A DNA stretch of 64,000 bases from Streptomyces brevispora (GTDB taxonomy: Bacteria; Actinomycetota; Actinomycetes; Streptomycetales; Streptomycetaceae), in contig NZ_VIWW01000001.1 in the NCBI RefSeq assembly GCF_007829885.1, positions 4,464,001-4,528,000 of the forward strand. The letters run 5' to 3'. The notes under the pieces are model-generated. The model had not been told where the DNA came from. It did no database searches and worked only from the letters and a program-made list of their open reading frames with translations. The translations under genes and the position numbers were made by a program. Below are positions 53,690 to 62,415 of this stretch, piece after piece; position 1 is the stretch's first letter; each line of letters opens with the position of its first letter.

Positions 53690-56203
53690 ATGGACCCGAT
53701 ACACCGGGGGCCGGAAGAGTACGGCCACGACAGGAACGGCTCCGCGCAGGACGCCGGCCGACGGCGCACTTCCCGCGATCCGCTGACTCCTGATTTCGGT
53801 CAGCAAACACCGCAACAGATACGCATCGTCCCCGTCATATCGGGTGACCTCCTGCTCACGGTCAACCCGGTCGACGGCAGCGAGGTCGAACTGTGCCCGC
53901 CGGGCGAGCAGCCCGCCGAACCGGTCCGGCGCACCCCCGCCGGACGCGCCGACCACGAACGGGCCACCGCGCCCCCTGTGCCGCCCGGCCTGCCCGTCCT
54001 CCAGCTGCCCCTCCTGCAGCGCGCGGACGAACGCGAGCGACTGGTACGCCTGCTGGCCCGCGGCCGCTCCGTACGGCTCACCGGACCGGCCGGATCCGGC
54101 CGGACCGCGCTCCTCGACGCCGTCGCCGCCGACTGCGCGCAACTCGCACCGGACGGAGTCGTACGGCTCAGCGGCCACAAGCGAACCGTCACCGACCTGC
54201 TGTACGGACTCTTCGAGGCCGTCCACGACGCGCCGCTGCACCGCCCGGACCGGGCGCTGCTGCTGGAGAAGCTGCGCGCCACCGGCGCCGTCGTCGTCCT
54301 GGACGACCTGGAGTTCGGCGGCGCCGCGCTGGACGAGCTGCTCGACGCGACGCCCGAATGCGCCTTCCTGTTCGCCGCGACACCCGACATCGACGCCCCC
54401 GGCGCCGACTCCCACCTCGATGAGGTCTCCCTCGCCGGACTGGACCGCGGCGCCTCGGTCGACCTGATGGAACGGGTGGTCGAGCGGCCGCTCTCCGAGG
54501 AGGAGGCCAACTGGGCGGGCGACCTCTGGTTCGAGTCCGAGGGCCTGCCGCTGCGCTTCGTCCAGGCGGGCGCCCTGCTGCGCCAGCGCGATCTGCTGCG
54601 CACCGACTCCACCGCGTACGACGAGTACGGCTACCTCGACAACAGGCCCGCCGATGCGCCGCTGCCTGCCGAGGCCCCCGACGTGCCGCTGCCCAGCCTC
54701 GGTGAGGGCGCCGCGCCCGCCGCGCTGCTCGCCTCGCGGCTGAGCGGGGCCGCGCGCGACACCCTGCGCTTCGCGGTCGCGCTCGGCGGCGAGGTGCCGC
54801 ACCAGGCGCATCTGCCGGCGCTCGTGGGGGACACCCACGCCGATGCCGCACTCGGCGAACTGGCCGGCTGCGGACTGCTCTCCCCGGCCGGGTCCCGCTA
54901 CCGGCTGGCCGCCGGTGTGGTCGCCCAGCTGGAGGCCGCCGGATACGGCGACGACGCCACGAGCCGGGCCCGTACGGCGGCCCAGCACTACGCCTGGTGG
55001 GCCGGGCACCCCTCGGTCACCTCCGCACGGGCGGTCGCCGAGGCCGACGCGATCGTCGCGGCGATGACGCAGCTGGTGCCGGGGGACGGGGCCGGACAGA
55101 CCAGCGTTGCCGTGCTGCTGGCCCGCAGCGCCTCGCCGACCTTCGCGGCCGGGCTGCACTGGAGCGCCTGGGAGAAGTCCCTGCGGATCGGCCAGGAGGC
55201 GGCCCGGATCGCCGGCGAGGTCGCCGAAGAGGCCTACTTCCACCACGAGTTGGGCGTACTCGCGCTCTGCACCGGCAATCCGGAGCGGGCCAGGGCCGAG
55301 CTGGAGACCTCCATCAGCATGCGCGGGGCGCTCGCCGACAAGTCGGGTGCGGTGGCCGGGCGCCGGGCACTCGCCCTGGTCGAGGACCGCTCCGGTGTGG
55401 TGGCGGGCCGTACTCCGGTGGACGAGGAGATACCGGCGAACCGCTTCGAGGCGTCGTCGCCCGGTGGCCCGACGGTCGCGCTGCCGGTCTCGACGCCGTG
55501 GCCGTCCGCGGCCGACACCGCCGTCCTGCCCCGGCAGACCGCTCCGAAGGGCGCTCCGAAGGGCGCTCCGAAGGGCGCTCCGAAGGGCGCGCCGGGTGGC
55601 CGCTTCGCGGTCCTGGGCGGGGCGCGGCGCAATCTGGTCGCCGCGAGTGCGGGTGTGCTGCTGGCAGGCGTGCTCGGCACGGTGGTGACGCTCGGGCTGA
55701 CGTCGAGCAGTGATCCGCAGAGTGACCCCGGTGACTCGACCGAGCAGTCGGTGAGCGAGGGCGACGACAGCGAGAACGAACTCCCGGCCGACGAGCCGAC
55801 GGACGATCCGGTTCCGTCCGCCCAGGCATCCAGCGCCACGGCGTCGACGCCCGGGCCGACGGGGAGCGAGGCCGCGCCCACCGGGAGCGTGAGTCCGTCC
55901 CGGGGGACGAGCGAACCGCGGGAGAGCTCGTCGTCCCCGGACAAGCCGCCCGTCGATCGCCCGTCGAGTCCTTCGGGCAAGCCGTCCGATCCGCCCAAGC
56001 CGACGAAGTCGGACACGCCGCGGCCGACGACGAGTCCGTCGTCGAGCCCGCCGGAGACGAGTGAGAGCCCGTCGCCCACGGAGCCCGTGACGGAGGAGCC
56101 GGGTCTGCCCAATTCGTCGGACTCGGCGAGTGGGCCGTCGGGGGCGATGAGTACGGGTACGGCGGTGTCCGGGGGGCCCGCACCGAGCCCGTCGGTGGCC
56201 TGA
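53690..56203 (+). CDS. Membrane-anchored P-loop (STAND/AAA-like) protein with long extracellular tail
   Basis: An 837-residue protein. An N-terminal region (1-100) with a short beta-rich motif precedes an ATPase-like domain from about 105. Walker A reads Gly-Pro-Ala-Gly-Ser-Gly-Arg-Thr (132-139) with Arg for the usual Lys, and Walker B Val-Val-Val-Leu-Asp-Asp near 203-208. Helical, TPR-like segments run to about 580. Four Ala-Pro-Lys-Gly repeats (618-633) come next, then one transmembrane helix at about 647-668 and a 169-residue Ser/Pro/Thr/Asp/Glu-rich tail that should lie outside the cell. The ATG at 53690 is preceded by GGGGG; TTG 53675 is possible. Function unknown; similar proteins exist in other streptomycetes as I recall. 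Confidence 0.75.
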   Translation: MDPIHRGPEEYGHDRNGSAQDAGRRRTSRDPLTPDFGQQTPQQIRIVPVISGDLLLTVNPVDGSEVELCPPGEQPAEPVRRTPAGRADHERATAPPVPPGLPVLQLPLLQRADERERLVRLLARGRSVRLTGPAGSGRTALLDAVAADCAQLAPDGVVRLSGHKRTVTDLLYGLFEAVHDAPLHRPDRALLLEKLRATGAVVVLDDLEFGGAALDELLDATPECAFLFAATPDIDAPGADSHLDEVSLAGLDRGASVDLMERVVERPLSEEEANWAGDLWFESEGLPLRFVQAGALLRQRDLLRTDSTAYDEYGYLDNRPADAPLPAEAPDVPLPSLGEGAAPAALLASRLSGAARDTLRFAVALGGEVPHQAHLPALVGDTHADAALGELAGCGLLSPAGSRYRLAAGVVAQLEAAGYGDDATSRARTAAQHYAWWAGHPSVTSARAVAEADAIVAAMTQLVPGDGAGQTSVAVLLARSASPTFAAGLHWSAWEKSLRIGQEAARIAGEVAEEAYFHHELGVLALCTGNPERARAELETSISMRGALADKSGAVAGRRALALVEDRSGVVAGRTPVDEEIPANRFEASSPGGPTVALPVSTPWPSAADTAVLPRQTAPKGAPKGAPKGAPKGAPGGRFAVLGGARRNLVAASAGVLLAGVLGTVVTLGLTSSSDPQSDPGDSTEQSVSEGDDSENELPADEPTDDPVPSAQASSATASTPGPTGSEAAPTGSVSPSRGTSEPRESSSSPDKPPVDRPSSPSGKPSDPPKPTKSDTPRPTTSPSSSPPETSESPSPTEPVTEEPGLPNSSDSASGPSGAMSTGTAVSGGPAPSPSVA
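55541..55588 (+). repeat. Four perfect 12-bp in-frame repeats
   Basis: Four exact tandem copies of GCTCCGAAGGGC encode (Ala-Pro-Lys-Gly)x4 in the linker before the membrane helix of the P-loop protein, followed by a degenerate fifth. Copy number is likely to vary between strains. Confidence 0.95.
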
Positions 56204-56239
56204 GCCGGGGTGCGCCCCGGGTGGGCGCCTTGTCCTCGC

Positions 56240-56276
56240 GCGCCGGACGGGCCTGATGGGCATGCTCGTCCGGCGC
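56240..56276. terminator. Hairpin between the convergent P-loop gene and nucS
   Basis: GCGCCGGACG (56240-56249) pairs perfectly with CGTCCGGCGC (56267-56276) around a 17-base loop. A second element, CCGGGCGGGCTTGA, is directly repeated at 56316-56329 and 56334-56347. The 165-base gap is thus mostly structured sequence. Confidence 0.65.
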
Positions 56277-56368
56277 TGCGTCCGGGCTCCGGGGTCGGGG
56301 TCCCGTCCTCGGGCGCCGGGCGGGCTTGACGCACCGGGCGGGCTTGAGGACGGAGCGAACGGCCCGGG

Positions 56369-57040
56369 TCAGAACAGCCGGAGTTTGTCGTCCTCGATGC
56401 CGCGCATCGCGTTGTAGTCGAGCACCACGCAGCCGATCCCGCGGTCCGTCGCCAGCACGCGGGCCTGGGGCTTGATCTCCTGGGCGGCGAAGATGCCCTT
56501 CACCGGGGCGAGGTGCGGATCGCGGTTGAGCAGCTCCAGATAGCGGGTCAGCTGCTCCACGCCGTCGATGTCGCCGCGTCGCTTGAGCTCGACGGCCACG
56601 GTCTGCCCGTCGGCGTCGCGGCACAGGATGTCGACCGGGCCGATGGCGGTGAAGTACTCGCGGCGGATCAAGGTGTAGCCCTCGCCGAGGGTCTCGATCC
56701 GGTCAGCGAGCAGTTCCTGGAGATGCGCTTCCACGCCGTCCTTGATCAGGCCCGGATCGACGCCCAGTTCATGGGACGAGTCGTGGAGGATTTCCTCCAT
56801 CGTGATGATCAGTTTTTCGCCCGCCTTGTTCACCACGGTCCAGACGCCCTCGGTGTCGTCGGCGCCCTCCTTCAGGGTGCAGGGCGGTGACATCCAGTTG
56901 AGCGGTTTGTAGGCCCTGTCGTCGGCGTGAATAGACACGCTCCCGTCCGCCTTCACCAGGATCAGACGGGGAGCGGAGGGCAGGTGGGCCGTGAGCCGGC
57001 CCGCGTAGTCCACGGAGCAGCGGGCGATGACGAGACGCAT
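56369..57040 (-). CDS. nucS: Mismatch-specific endonuclease NucS (EndoMS)
   Basis: A 223-residue nuclease that cuts mismatched DNA and replaces MutS/MutL in actinobacteria. The N-terminal dimerisation/DNA-binding domain is about 1-110. The C-terminal RecB-like domain has catalytic Asp137 (Gly-Pro-Val-Asp), Glu151 and Lys153 (Val-Glu-Leu-Lys). The extreme C-terminus Lys-Leu-Arg-Leu-Phe fits the sliding-clamp-binding motif reported for this family. The ATG at 57040 starts with the conserved Met-Arg-Leu-Val-Ile-Ala-Arg-Cys. With Ku and the NHEJ polymerase, it is the third DNA-repair gene in the window. Confidence 0.95.
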   Translation of the reverse strand: MRLVIARCSVDYAGRLTAHLPSAPRLILVKADGSVSIHADDRAYKPLNWMSPPCTLKEGADDTEGVWTVVNKAGEKLIITMEEILHDSSHELGVDPGLIKDGVEAHLQELLADRIETLGEGYTLIRREYFTAIGPVDILCRDADGQTVAVELKRRGDIDGVEQLTRYLELLNRDPHLAPVKGIFAAQEIKPQARVLATDRGIGCVVLDYNAMRGIEDDKLRLF

Positions 57041-57303
57041 GGTCGGCAACGCTACTCGACGACGGGTGGTCGACGCGATTCACCCACCCGTCACTCCATC
57101 CCCGCCTCTACCTGACCGAATCTGGCTTGTCCCTCTTTGAACCCCTTCGTTGTTGGCCGGTTGTGTTCCCAATCTCCTGGTGCGGCCCGGACTGCACCCT
57201 TACCGTGGATGCAGGAGGTCGCCGTCTGTGCACGCTGCGTCGCCGTCCTCCTTCCCTGCCCGTAAGGCCCCGGCCCTCCGTCGGGGTCGCGAGAGGAGAA
57301 CCC

Positions 57304-57696
57304 ATGTCGCTCGACGTCTCACCGGCGCTGTTGGAACAGGCCGAGCGAGGCGAGGTCGATGAAGCCGACTTCGTCGACTGCGTCCGGACCTCCCTGCCCT
57401 TCGCGTGGGAGATGATCAGCTCGCTGGTGGCTCAGCTGAAGGTCGACGGCGGCGAGTTCGCCGACAACCAGACGCCGCCGCCGGACGAGCAGGCACGTGG
57501 TCAGCTGCTGCGTGCGCTCGCAAGTGATGCAATCCGCGGCGCGCTGCAGCGGCACTTCGGGGTGCGTCTGGCATTCCAGAACTGCCACCGCGTCGCGGTG
57601 TTCCCGCTGGACGCCTCGGTCGACGACCGACTCGCCCGATTCACCTCGGTGAGGGGTCAGTTGCTCAACCAGTCGCCCGAACTTCGGGACTGCTGA
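57304..57696 (+). CDS. Small conserved Streptomyces protein (SCO5389-like), function unknown
   Basis: A 130-residue soluble protein without a motif I can name. Its N-terminal half (Leu-Asp-Val-Ser-Pro-Ala-Leu-Leu-Glu-Gln-Ala-Glu-Arg-Gly-Glu-Val-Asp-Glu-Ala) is acidic and helical, followed by Phe-Ala-Trp-Glu near 36. I recall a conserved streptomycete family at this position next to nucS (SCO5389). The ATG at 57304 has a very good AGGAG eight bases upstream. The 263-base divergent gap to nucS (57041-57303) holds both promoters but none I can define. Confidence 0.7.
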   Translation: MSLDVSPALLEQAERGEVDEADFVDCVRTSLPFAWEMISSLVAQLKVDGGEFADNQTPPPDEQARGQLLRALASDAIRGALQRHFGVRLAFQNCHRVAVFPLDASVDDRLARFTSVRGQLLNQSPELRDC

Positions 57697-57787
57697 ACGC
57701 CTTTGCTGTCGTTCCGGACCGCGGGAGGTGCGACTGGTCCGGGGCGGCAGCTCCCGTTCGTACACCGGAACGGCGTTTTCCGGCGGA

Positions 57788-58831
57788 TCATTTCAGGAGC
57801 GGCAGCACCTCGGTGCCCAGTCGCGCTACGTTCTCCTCCGTGGCCACGAGATCGCCCGAACCCTCGACCAGGAGCGCGAAGCGGGTGATGCCCGTGCGCT
57901 CGGCCGTGGCGGCGAGCCGGTCGGCCGCGAGCCGGGGCGGGCCCACCGGGTGAATGCCGCACAGCATCTCCGTGTAGCCGACCGGGTCACGCATCACCCG
58001 GTGCCGGCCGTCGACCGTCACATGGGCGTCCAGCCCCTGCCGCAGCCAGCCGGGCATCGTCTTCACGAGCGTCTCGGTGGCTTCCTCGGCGCGGTCCGCG
58101 ATCTGGGCCACCCCCGCGGACACGTGCCCGGCCTGCCGCACACTCTCCGGCGAGCGGCCCGCGGCCAGCGCGCAGGTCCGCCAGAGCGCGACCACCTCGG
58201 CCTTCTCCTCGTCCCCGCAGTGCATGCCGAGCAGCATCGGCAGGCCGTTCTCGGCGGCGAGCCGCACGCTCTTCGGCGAGGTGCACGCGACGACCACCTC
58301 GGGACCGCCGGGGTTCTCGGTGCCCGCCCCGTCGAACAGCTCGTCGGGGCGGGGCACCACCGCCACCTCACGGAAGCCGTAACGCTCCCCGCGGCCCGCC
58401 ACACGCGGTTCGCGCAGCCAGTCGAGCAACAGCCCCAGGGACTCCGGGAAGCCCCTCTCGTAGGCCTCCAGGCCGCCGCCGAACACTTCCAGGTCGATCC
58501 AGGGGCCGCCCCGGCCGACGCCGAGGGTGAATCGGCCGCCGCTGGTGAGGTGCAGCAGCGCGGCCTGCTCGCCGAGCGCGACCGGATGCTGCGTCGGCAG
58601 CACGCTCACCGCCGTGCCCACCCGGATCCTGCGGGTGCGGCCGAGCAGCAGCGCGGCCAGTGTCACGGCGGACGGGCAGACCCCGTACGGCACGAAATGG
58701 TGTTCTGCCAGCCAGACCGAGTCGAGTCCGGACTCCTCCGCGACCTCGGCGGACCGGATCGCGCGATGCAGCGCTTCTCCCGGCCCCTGCCCCGGGAACT
58801 GGGCTGCCAGTACGAACGTTCCCACACGCAT
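57788..58831 (-). CDS. LLM-class (luciferase-like) flavin-dependent oxidoreductase
   Basis: A 347-residue TIM-barrel monooxygenase of the bacterial luciferase superfamily, using FMNH2 or F420H2. Family features are Ala-Glu-His-His-Phe near 42-46, Arg-Ile-Arg-Val-Gly-Thr near 68-73, and Gly-Arg-Phe-Thr-Leu-Gly-Val-Gly-Arg-Gly near 98-107. The ATG at 58831 has a near-perfect GGAGGT upstream. Substrate and cofactor choice are not evident. A 15-base inverted repeat CGTGCC-AAA-GGCACG at 58890-58904, 59 bases upstream, may be a regulatory site. Confidence 0.88.
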   Translation of the reverse strand: MRVGTFVLAAQFPGQGPGEALHRAIRSAEVAEESGLDSVWLAEHHFVPYGVCPSAVTLAALLLGRTRRIRVGTAVSVLPTQHPVALGEQAALLHLTSGGRFTLGVGRGGPWIDLEVFGGGLEAYERGFPESLGLLLDWLREPRVAGRGERYGFREVAVVPRPDELFDGAGTENPGGPEVVVACTSPKSVRLAAENGLPMLLGMHCGDEEKAEVVALWRTCALAAGRSPESVRQAGHVSAGVAQIADRAEEATETLVKTMPGWLRQGLDAHVTVDGRHRVMRDPVGYTEMLCGIHPVGPPRLAADRLAATAERTGITRFALLVEGSGDLVATEENVARLGTEVLPLLK

Positions 58832-59043
58832 CGCCTATTACCTCCTTGCGGCCGACGCGGCTCTCCCCTGCTGGCAACAACGTCTGACACGTGCCAAAGG
58901 CACGGTCCGGCGAGAAGTTGTTGCGATTTTCCGGTAACCCGTCCCCCCGTCGGGCCCGGTGATGAGCGGTGCGGGACACCTGCCTCGGCCGAATGGCCCT
59001 ACGCTGGACGGGAACTGCCCGGCCTGCCCCCATGAGGTGTCAC

Positions 59044-59373
59044 GTGTCCCCGCGCCGCAACCGCCCCCGAGGCGGCGAGAGTCCCACCGACAGCGCGCGC
59101 GTGGACGGGGACCGGTACGGCGGTGGAGGGCGCGCGGAGGAGTGGCAGGGCGAGGACTGGTGCATCCGCCCGGTGAGCGGCGCGAGCGCGGCGGGCAAGC
59201 GCTACCGGTGCCCCGGCTGCGACCAGGAGATCCCGTCCGGCGTCCCGCACCTGGTGGCCTGGCCCGAGTACGGCGGTATCGACGACCGCAGGCACTGGCA
59301 CAAGGCGTGCTGGAACGCGAAGGACCGCCGCACCACACGGGTGCAGCGGTCCAGGAACGCGCCTCGGTACTGA
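59044..59373 (+). CDS. Small Cys/His-containing protein, function unknown
   Basis: A 109-residue protein. A basic, Arg/Gly-rich N-terminus is followed by Tyr-Arg-Cys-Pro-Gly-Cys-Asp-Gln-Glu-Ile-Pro (near 62-72) and His-Trp-His-Lys-Ala-Cys-Trp (near 91-97). Together these supply two Cys plus His and Cys, a probable zinc site of treble-clef or ribbon type. Such proteins are often annotated as ATP/GTP-binding in Streptomyces without evidence. GTG 59044 has GAGGTG six bases upstream; ATG 59032 would add four residues. It is convergent with the ABC permease gene. Confidence 0.7.
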   Translation: MSPRRNRPRGGESPTDSARVDGDRYGGGGRAEEWQGEDWCIRPVSGASAAGKRYRCPGCDQEIPSGVPHLVAWPEYGGIDDRRHWHKACWNAKDRRTTRVQRSRNAPRY

Positions 59374-59408
59374 ACGTCCGCCCGGTCGACGGCAGGTACG
59401 GAGACCGG

Positions 59409-60284
59409 TCAGACGTCGCGGCGGCTCATCGCCAGATAGGCGCCGCCCATGGCCACGGCGGTCAGCCCGACCATGATCCACAGCGGTTCCCAGCCGGACG
59501 GCCCCGACTCGGTGACCGAGGTGTCGTAGAAATTGCTGAGCTGGTTGGGGATCGAGTACTCCAGGAGCCACTCCTGGATCTTCGCGAGCGACTGGGCGAA
59601 CATGAAGATCGCCAGCACGAGCGGCAGCAGCACCACACCGATCATGACGGTGATCGCACCGGCCGAGTGCCGGATCAGCGCGCCGATCGCGAGCGAGAGC
59701 AGCCCCAGCGTCGCGATGTAGAGGCCGACGCCGACCGTGCTGCGCAGCCAGTCCGCGCCGCTGGGGGTGTCGGCGTCCACGATGGCCGTCTGGAGCACCG
59801 CGACGACCGTGGTCATCACGGTCGTCAGGACGAAGGTGAGCAGGAAGAAGACGATGGCCTTCGCACCGAGCACCCGTCCGGGGCTGGGGCAGGCCGTCAT
59901 CGTCGTACGGATCATCCCGGTGCCGTACTCCGAGGCGATCGTCATCACGCCGAGCGTGATCACACAGATCGAGCCGAGCAGTACGCCGAAGAAGCCGAGG
60001 CTGAGCACCGGGGTGGAGCCCAGGTCGGCGTCGGACAGATGGACGGCGACCGCGGAGAGCACGCCGATGACGAGCAGCAGCACGATCAGGATGCCGAGCG
60101 TCCACATCGTGGAGCGCACCGAACGGATCTTGGTCCACTCGGAGGCGATCGCGTCGCCGAGCGTGGCCCGGCGCACCGGGATCGGCGAGACGTAGGAGTC
60201 GGCCTGCGCGTTCTGCTGCGGTGCCGGGGGCTGCTGGTACGCCTGCTGCTGGTACGGCGTCGGCGGCGTGGACGGGGTTGTCAT
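59409..60284 (-). CDS. ABC-2 type transporter permease (second copy of tandem pair)
   Basis: A 291-residue permease. A Gln/Pro/Tyr-rich cytoplasmic N-terminus (1-30) precedes Ser-Glu-Trp-Thr-Lys-Ile-Arg-Ser (about 50-57), the common start of this family, and six transmembrane helices. Its ATG overlaps the stop of the ATPase gene by four bases. It is paralogous to the permease at 61632-62411: both have Glu-Trp-Thr-Lys-Ile-Arg and the Glu-Tyr-(Gly/Ser)-(Thr/Ser)-Gly-Met-Ile-Arg-Thr motif. Export is assumed because no binding protein is encoded. Confidence 0.88.
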   Translation of the reverse strand: MTTPSTPPTPYQQQAYQQPPAPQQNAQADSYVSPIPVRRATLGDAIASEWTKIRSVRSTMWTLGILIVLLLVIGVLSAVAVHLSDADLGSTPVLSLGFFGVLLGSICVITLGVMTIASEYGTGMIRTTMTACPSPGRVLGAKAIVFFLLTFVLTTVMTTVVAVLQTAIVDADTPSGADWLRSTVGVGLYIATLGLLSLAIGALIRHSAGAITVMIGVVLLPLVLAIFMFAQSLAKIQEWLLEYSIPNQLSNFYDTSVTESGPSGWEPLWIMVGLTAVAMGGAYLAMSRRDV

Positions 60285-61474
60285 CGGGGGTCCTCGCTGG
60301 TGTCGCGCGCGGTCGGGTCCGCGGGGGCCGCGGCAGGTGCTGCCGGGGCGGGGGCGGGGGCGGGGGGGACGGCGGGCGCCGCCGGTGCCTGGCCGGGCCC
60401 GGGGGCTGTCGCGTACGGGTTGGCTCCAGGCGGCGGCGGGGCGTACCAGCCCTGCTGCGGCACCTCCGGGACGGTCTGCTGAGGCGGCGCGTACCCGGGG
60501 TGCTGCTGCCCGTATCCGCCCTCCGGGACGGGCGGCTGCAGGCCCGCCTTCTGGTCCGCCGTCGAGCGGTAGTCCACGGTGGCCTGCGTCATCCGCATGT
60601 ACGCCTCCTCCAACGAGGCCTGGTGCGGCGAGAGCTCCCACAGCCGTACGTCGGAGTCATGGGCCAGATCGCTGATCCGGGGCAGCTTCAGCCCGGTGAT
60701 CCGCAGGGCGCCGTCCGGCTCCGACATGACCTGGCCGCCCGCCTCGGTGAGGGTGGCGGTGAGCTTCTCCCGCTGCTCGGACCCGTTGTCCTGGACCCGG
60801 ACCCGGGCGAAATCGGCCGAGTTGGCCGAGATGAAGTCCGTGATGTTCATGTCGGCCAGCAGCTGGCCGCGGCCGATCACGATCAGATGGTCGGCGGTGA
60901 GCGCCATCTCGCTCATGAGGTGGCTGGAGACGAAGACCGTACGGCCCTCGGACGCCAGCATCTTCATCAGGTTGCGGACCCAGAGGATGCCCTCCGGGTC
61001 GAGTCCGTTGACCGGCTCGTCGAAGAGCAGCACCTGCGGGTCGCCCAGCAGCGCGCCCGCGATGCCCAGCCGCTGTCCCATGCCGAGCGAGAAGCCGCTG
61101 GACCGCTTCCGGGCGACATCCTGAAGGCCGACGACACCGAGCACCTCGTCGACCCGGGCGGCCGGGATCCCGGCGAGCTGGGCCAGCGAGAGCAGGTGGT
61201 TGCGGGCGCTGCGGCCCCCGTGCACCGCCTTGGCGTCCAGCAGCGCGCCCACCTGGCGCGGCGCGTTCGGCAGGCTGCGGTACGCGTGTCCGCCGATCGT
61301 CACATGGCCGGCGGTCGGCCGGTCCAGGCCGAGCATCATGCGCATGGTCGTCGACTTGCCCGACCCGTTGGGACCGAGGAATCCGGTGACGGTGCCCGGC
61401 CGCACCTGGAAGGAAAGGTTGTACACGGCCGTCTTCGCGCCATAGCGCTTGGTCAGGCCGACTGCCTCGATCAT
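60281..61474 (-). CDS. ABC transporter ATP-binding protein (second copy of tandem pair)
   Basis: A 397-residue ATPase. The nucleotide-binding domain (1-about 235) has Walker A Gly-Pro-Asn-Gly-Ser-Gly-Lys-Ser, signature Phe-Ser-Leu-Gly-Met-Gly-Gln-Arg, Walker B Leu-Leu-Phe-Asp-Glu-Pro, and the switch His in Ser-Ser-His-Leu. A family C-terminal domain follows, then a Pro/Ala/Gln/Tyr-rich tail of about 95 residues (300-397), unusual for an ATPase and similar to the Pro-rich N-terminus of its partner permease. Strongly similar to the ATPase at 62416-63453. Confidence 0.92.
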   Translation of the reverse strand: MIEAVGLTKRYGAKTAVYNLSFQVRPGTVTGFLGPNGSGKSTTMRMMLGLDRPTAGHVTIGGHAYRSLPNAPRQVGALLDAKAVHGGRSARNHLLSLAQLAGIPAARVDEVLGVVGLQDVARKRSSGFSLGMGQRLGIAGALLGDPQVLLFDEPVNGLDPEGILWVRNLMKMLASEGRTVFVSSHLMSEMALTADHLIVIGRGQLLADMNITDFISANSADFARVRVQDNGSEQREKLTATLTEAGGQVMSEPDGALRITGLKLPRISDLAHDSDVRLWELSPHQASLEEAYMRMTQATVDYRSTADQKAGLQPPVPEGGYGQQHPGYAPPQQTVPEVPQQGWYAPPPPGANPYATAPGPGQAPAAPAVPPAPAPAPAAPAAAPADPTARDTSEDPR

Positions 61475-61604
61475 GCTCCAGCCCCATCGACTTATCTGTC
61501 GTCGGGGTACAGGCCGTCCGGCCGCACACCCCCGTAAGAGTTAGGAGGATAACCAGGCCTTTACGGTTCCGGCCAAGCCGATGCGGCGGCGCGCCCCTTA
61601 CGAA

Positions 61605-61628
61605 GGCCGCGGACCGGGGTCCGCGGCC
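61605..61628 (-). terminator. Hairpin after the first ABC permease gene
   Basis: GGCCGCGGACC, two bases, GGTCCGCGGCC: an 11-bp perfect inverted repeat three bases beyond the permease stop (minus strand). It separates the two tandem ABC operons, so each may be its own transcript. Confidence 0.7.
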
Positions 61629-61631
61629 CGC

Positions 61632-62411
61632 TCAGGCGTCCCGCTTCTTGAGTACGAGGAAGCCGCCGAGCACCGCGGCCACCACCCAGCCGACCATGAT
61701 CAGCAGTCCGCCCCACGGCCCGTACGGAGCCGCGTTGCTGTTCATCGCGTGGGGCACCACCTGCATGATCTTGGACCCCGCCTGGTCGGGGAAGTAACGG
61801 GCGACGTTCTTGGCGCCCGGTACGGCCGACAGGATCTGGGAGACCAGGAAGAAGAACGGCATCAGGATGCCGAGCGACAGCATGGAGCTGCGCAGCATCG
61901 TCGCCACTCCCATGGAGAAGAGCGCGATCAGCCCCATGTAGATGCCGCCGCCGAAGACCGCCCGCAGCACGTTGTCCGCGCCGATGTCCGTGCCGTGGTC
62001 GCCGAGCAGGGCCTGGCCGAGGAAGAACGAGACGAAGCTGGTGGCCAGGCCGACCAACAGGGCCAGCACGACGGCCACCAGCATCTTGCTGAAGAGGAAC
62101 GTGGCGCGCTGCGGCACGGCCGCCAGCGAGGTGCGGATCATGCCGGAGCTGTACTCCGTACCGACCACCAGGACGCCGAAGACCACCATCGCCAGCTGAC
62201 CGAGAATCATCCCGGAGAAGCTGATGAGGGTGGGGTCGAAGGTGACCCGCTCCGCCACGGAGAGGTTGCTGAACTGGGAGTTCGTCAGGGCACTGAGCGC
62301 GGCGCCCATCGCGACGGTGACGACGAACGCGGAGATCAGGGTCCAGACGGTCGAGGAGACCGTACGGATCTTGGTCCATTCGGAAGTCAGGACCGCGGGT
62401 ACCGATGCCAT
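61632..62411 (-). CDS. ABC-2 type transporter permease (first copy of tandem pair)
   Basis: A 259-residue permease with six transmembrane helices, starting with Ser-Glu-Trp-Thr-Lys-Ile-Arg-Thr near 10-17 and carrying Glu-Tyr-Ser-Ser-Gly-Met-Ile-Arg-Thr near 86-94. It begins four bases after the stop of its ATPase gene, so the two are an operon. It lacks the Pro/Gln-rich N-terminal extension of the second copy. Substrate unknown. Confidence 0.9.
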   Translation of the reverse strand: MASVPAVLTSEWTKIRTVSSTVWTLISAFVVTVAMGAALSALTNSQFSNLSVAERVTFDPTLISFSGMILGQLAMVVFGVLVVGTEYSSGMIRTSLAAVPQRATFLFSKMLVAVVLALLVGLATSFVSFFLGQALLGDHGTDIGADNVLRAVFGGGIYMGLIALFSMGVATMLRSSMLSLGILMPFFFLVSQILSAVPGAKNVARYFPDQAGSKIMQVVPHAMNSNAAPYGPWGGLLIMVGWVVAAVLGGFLVLKKRDA

Positions 62412-62415
62412 CTCG

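Noticed and set aside
53294..56263. A 989-codon open frame on the minus strand
   Set aside because: It is antisense to the P-loop and STAS genes, Arg/Gly/Pro-rich without domains, and arises from high-G+C codon bias.
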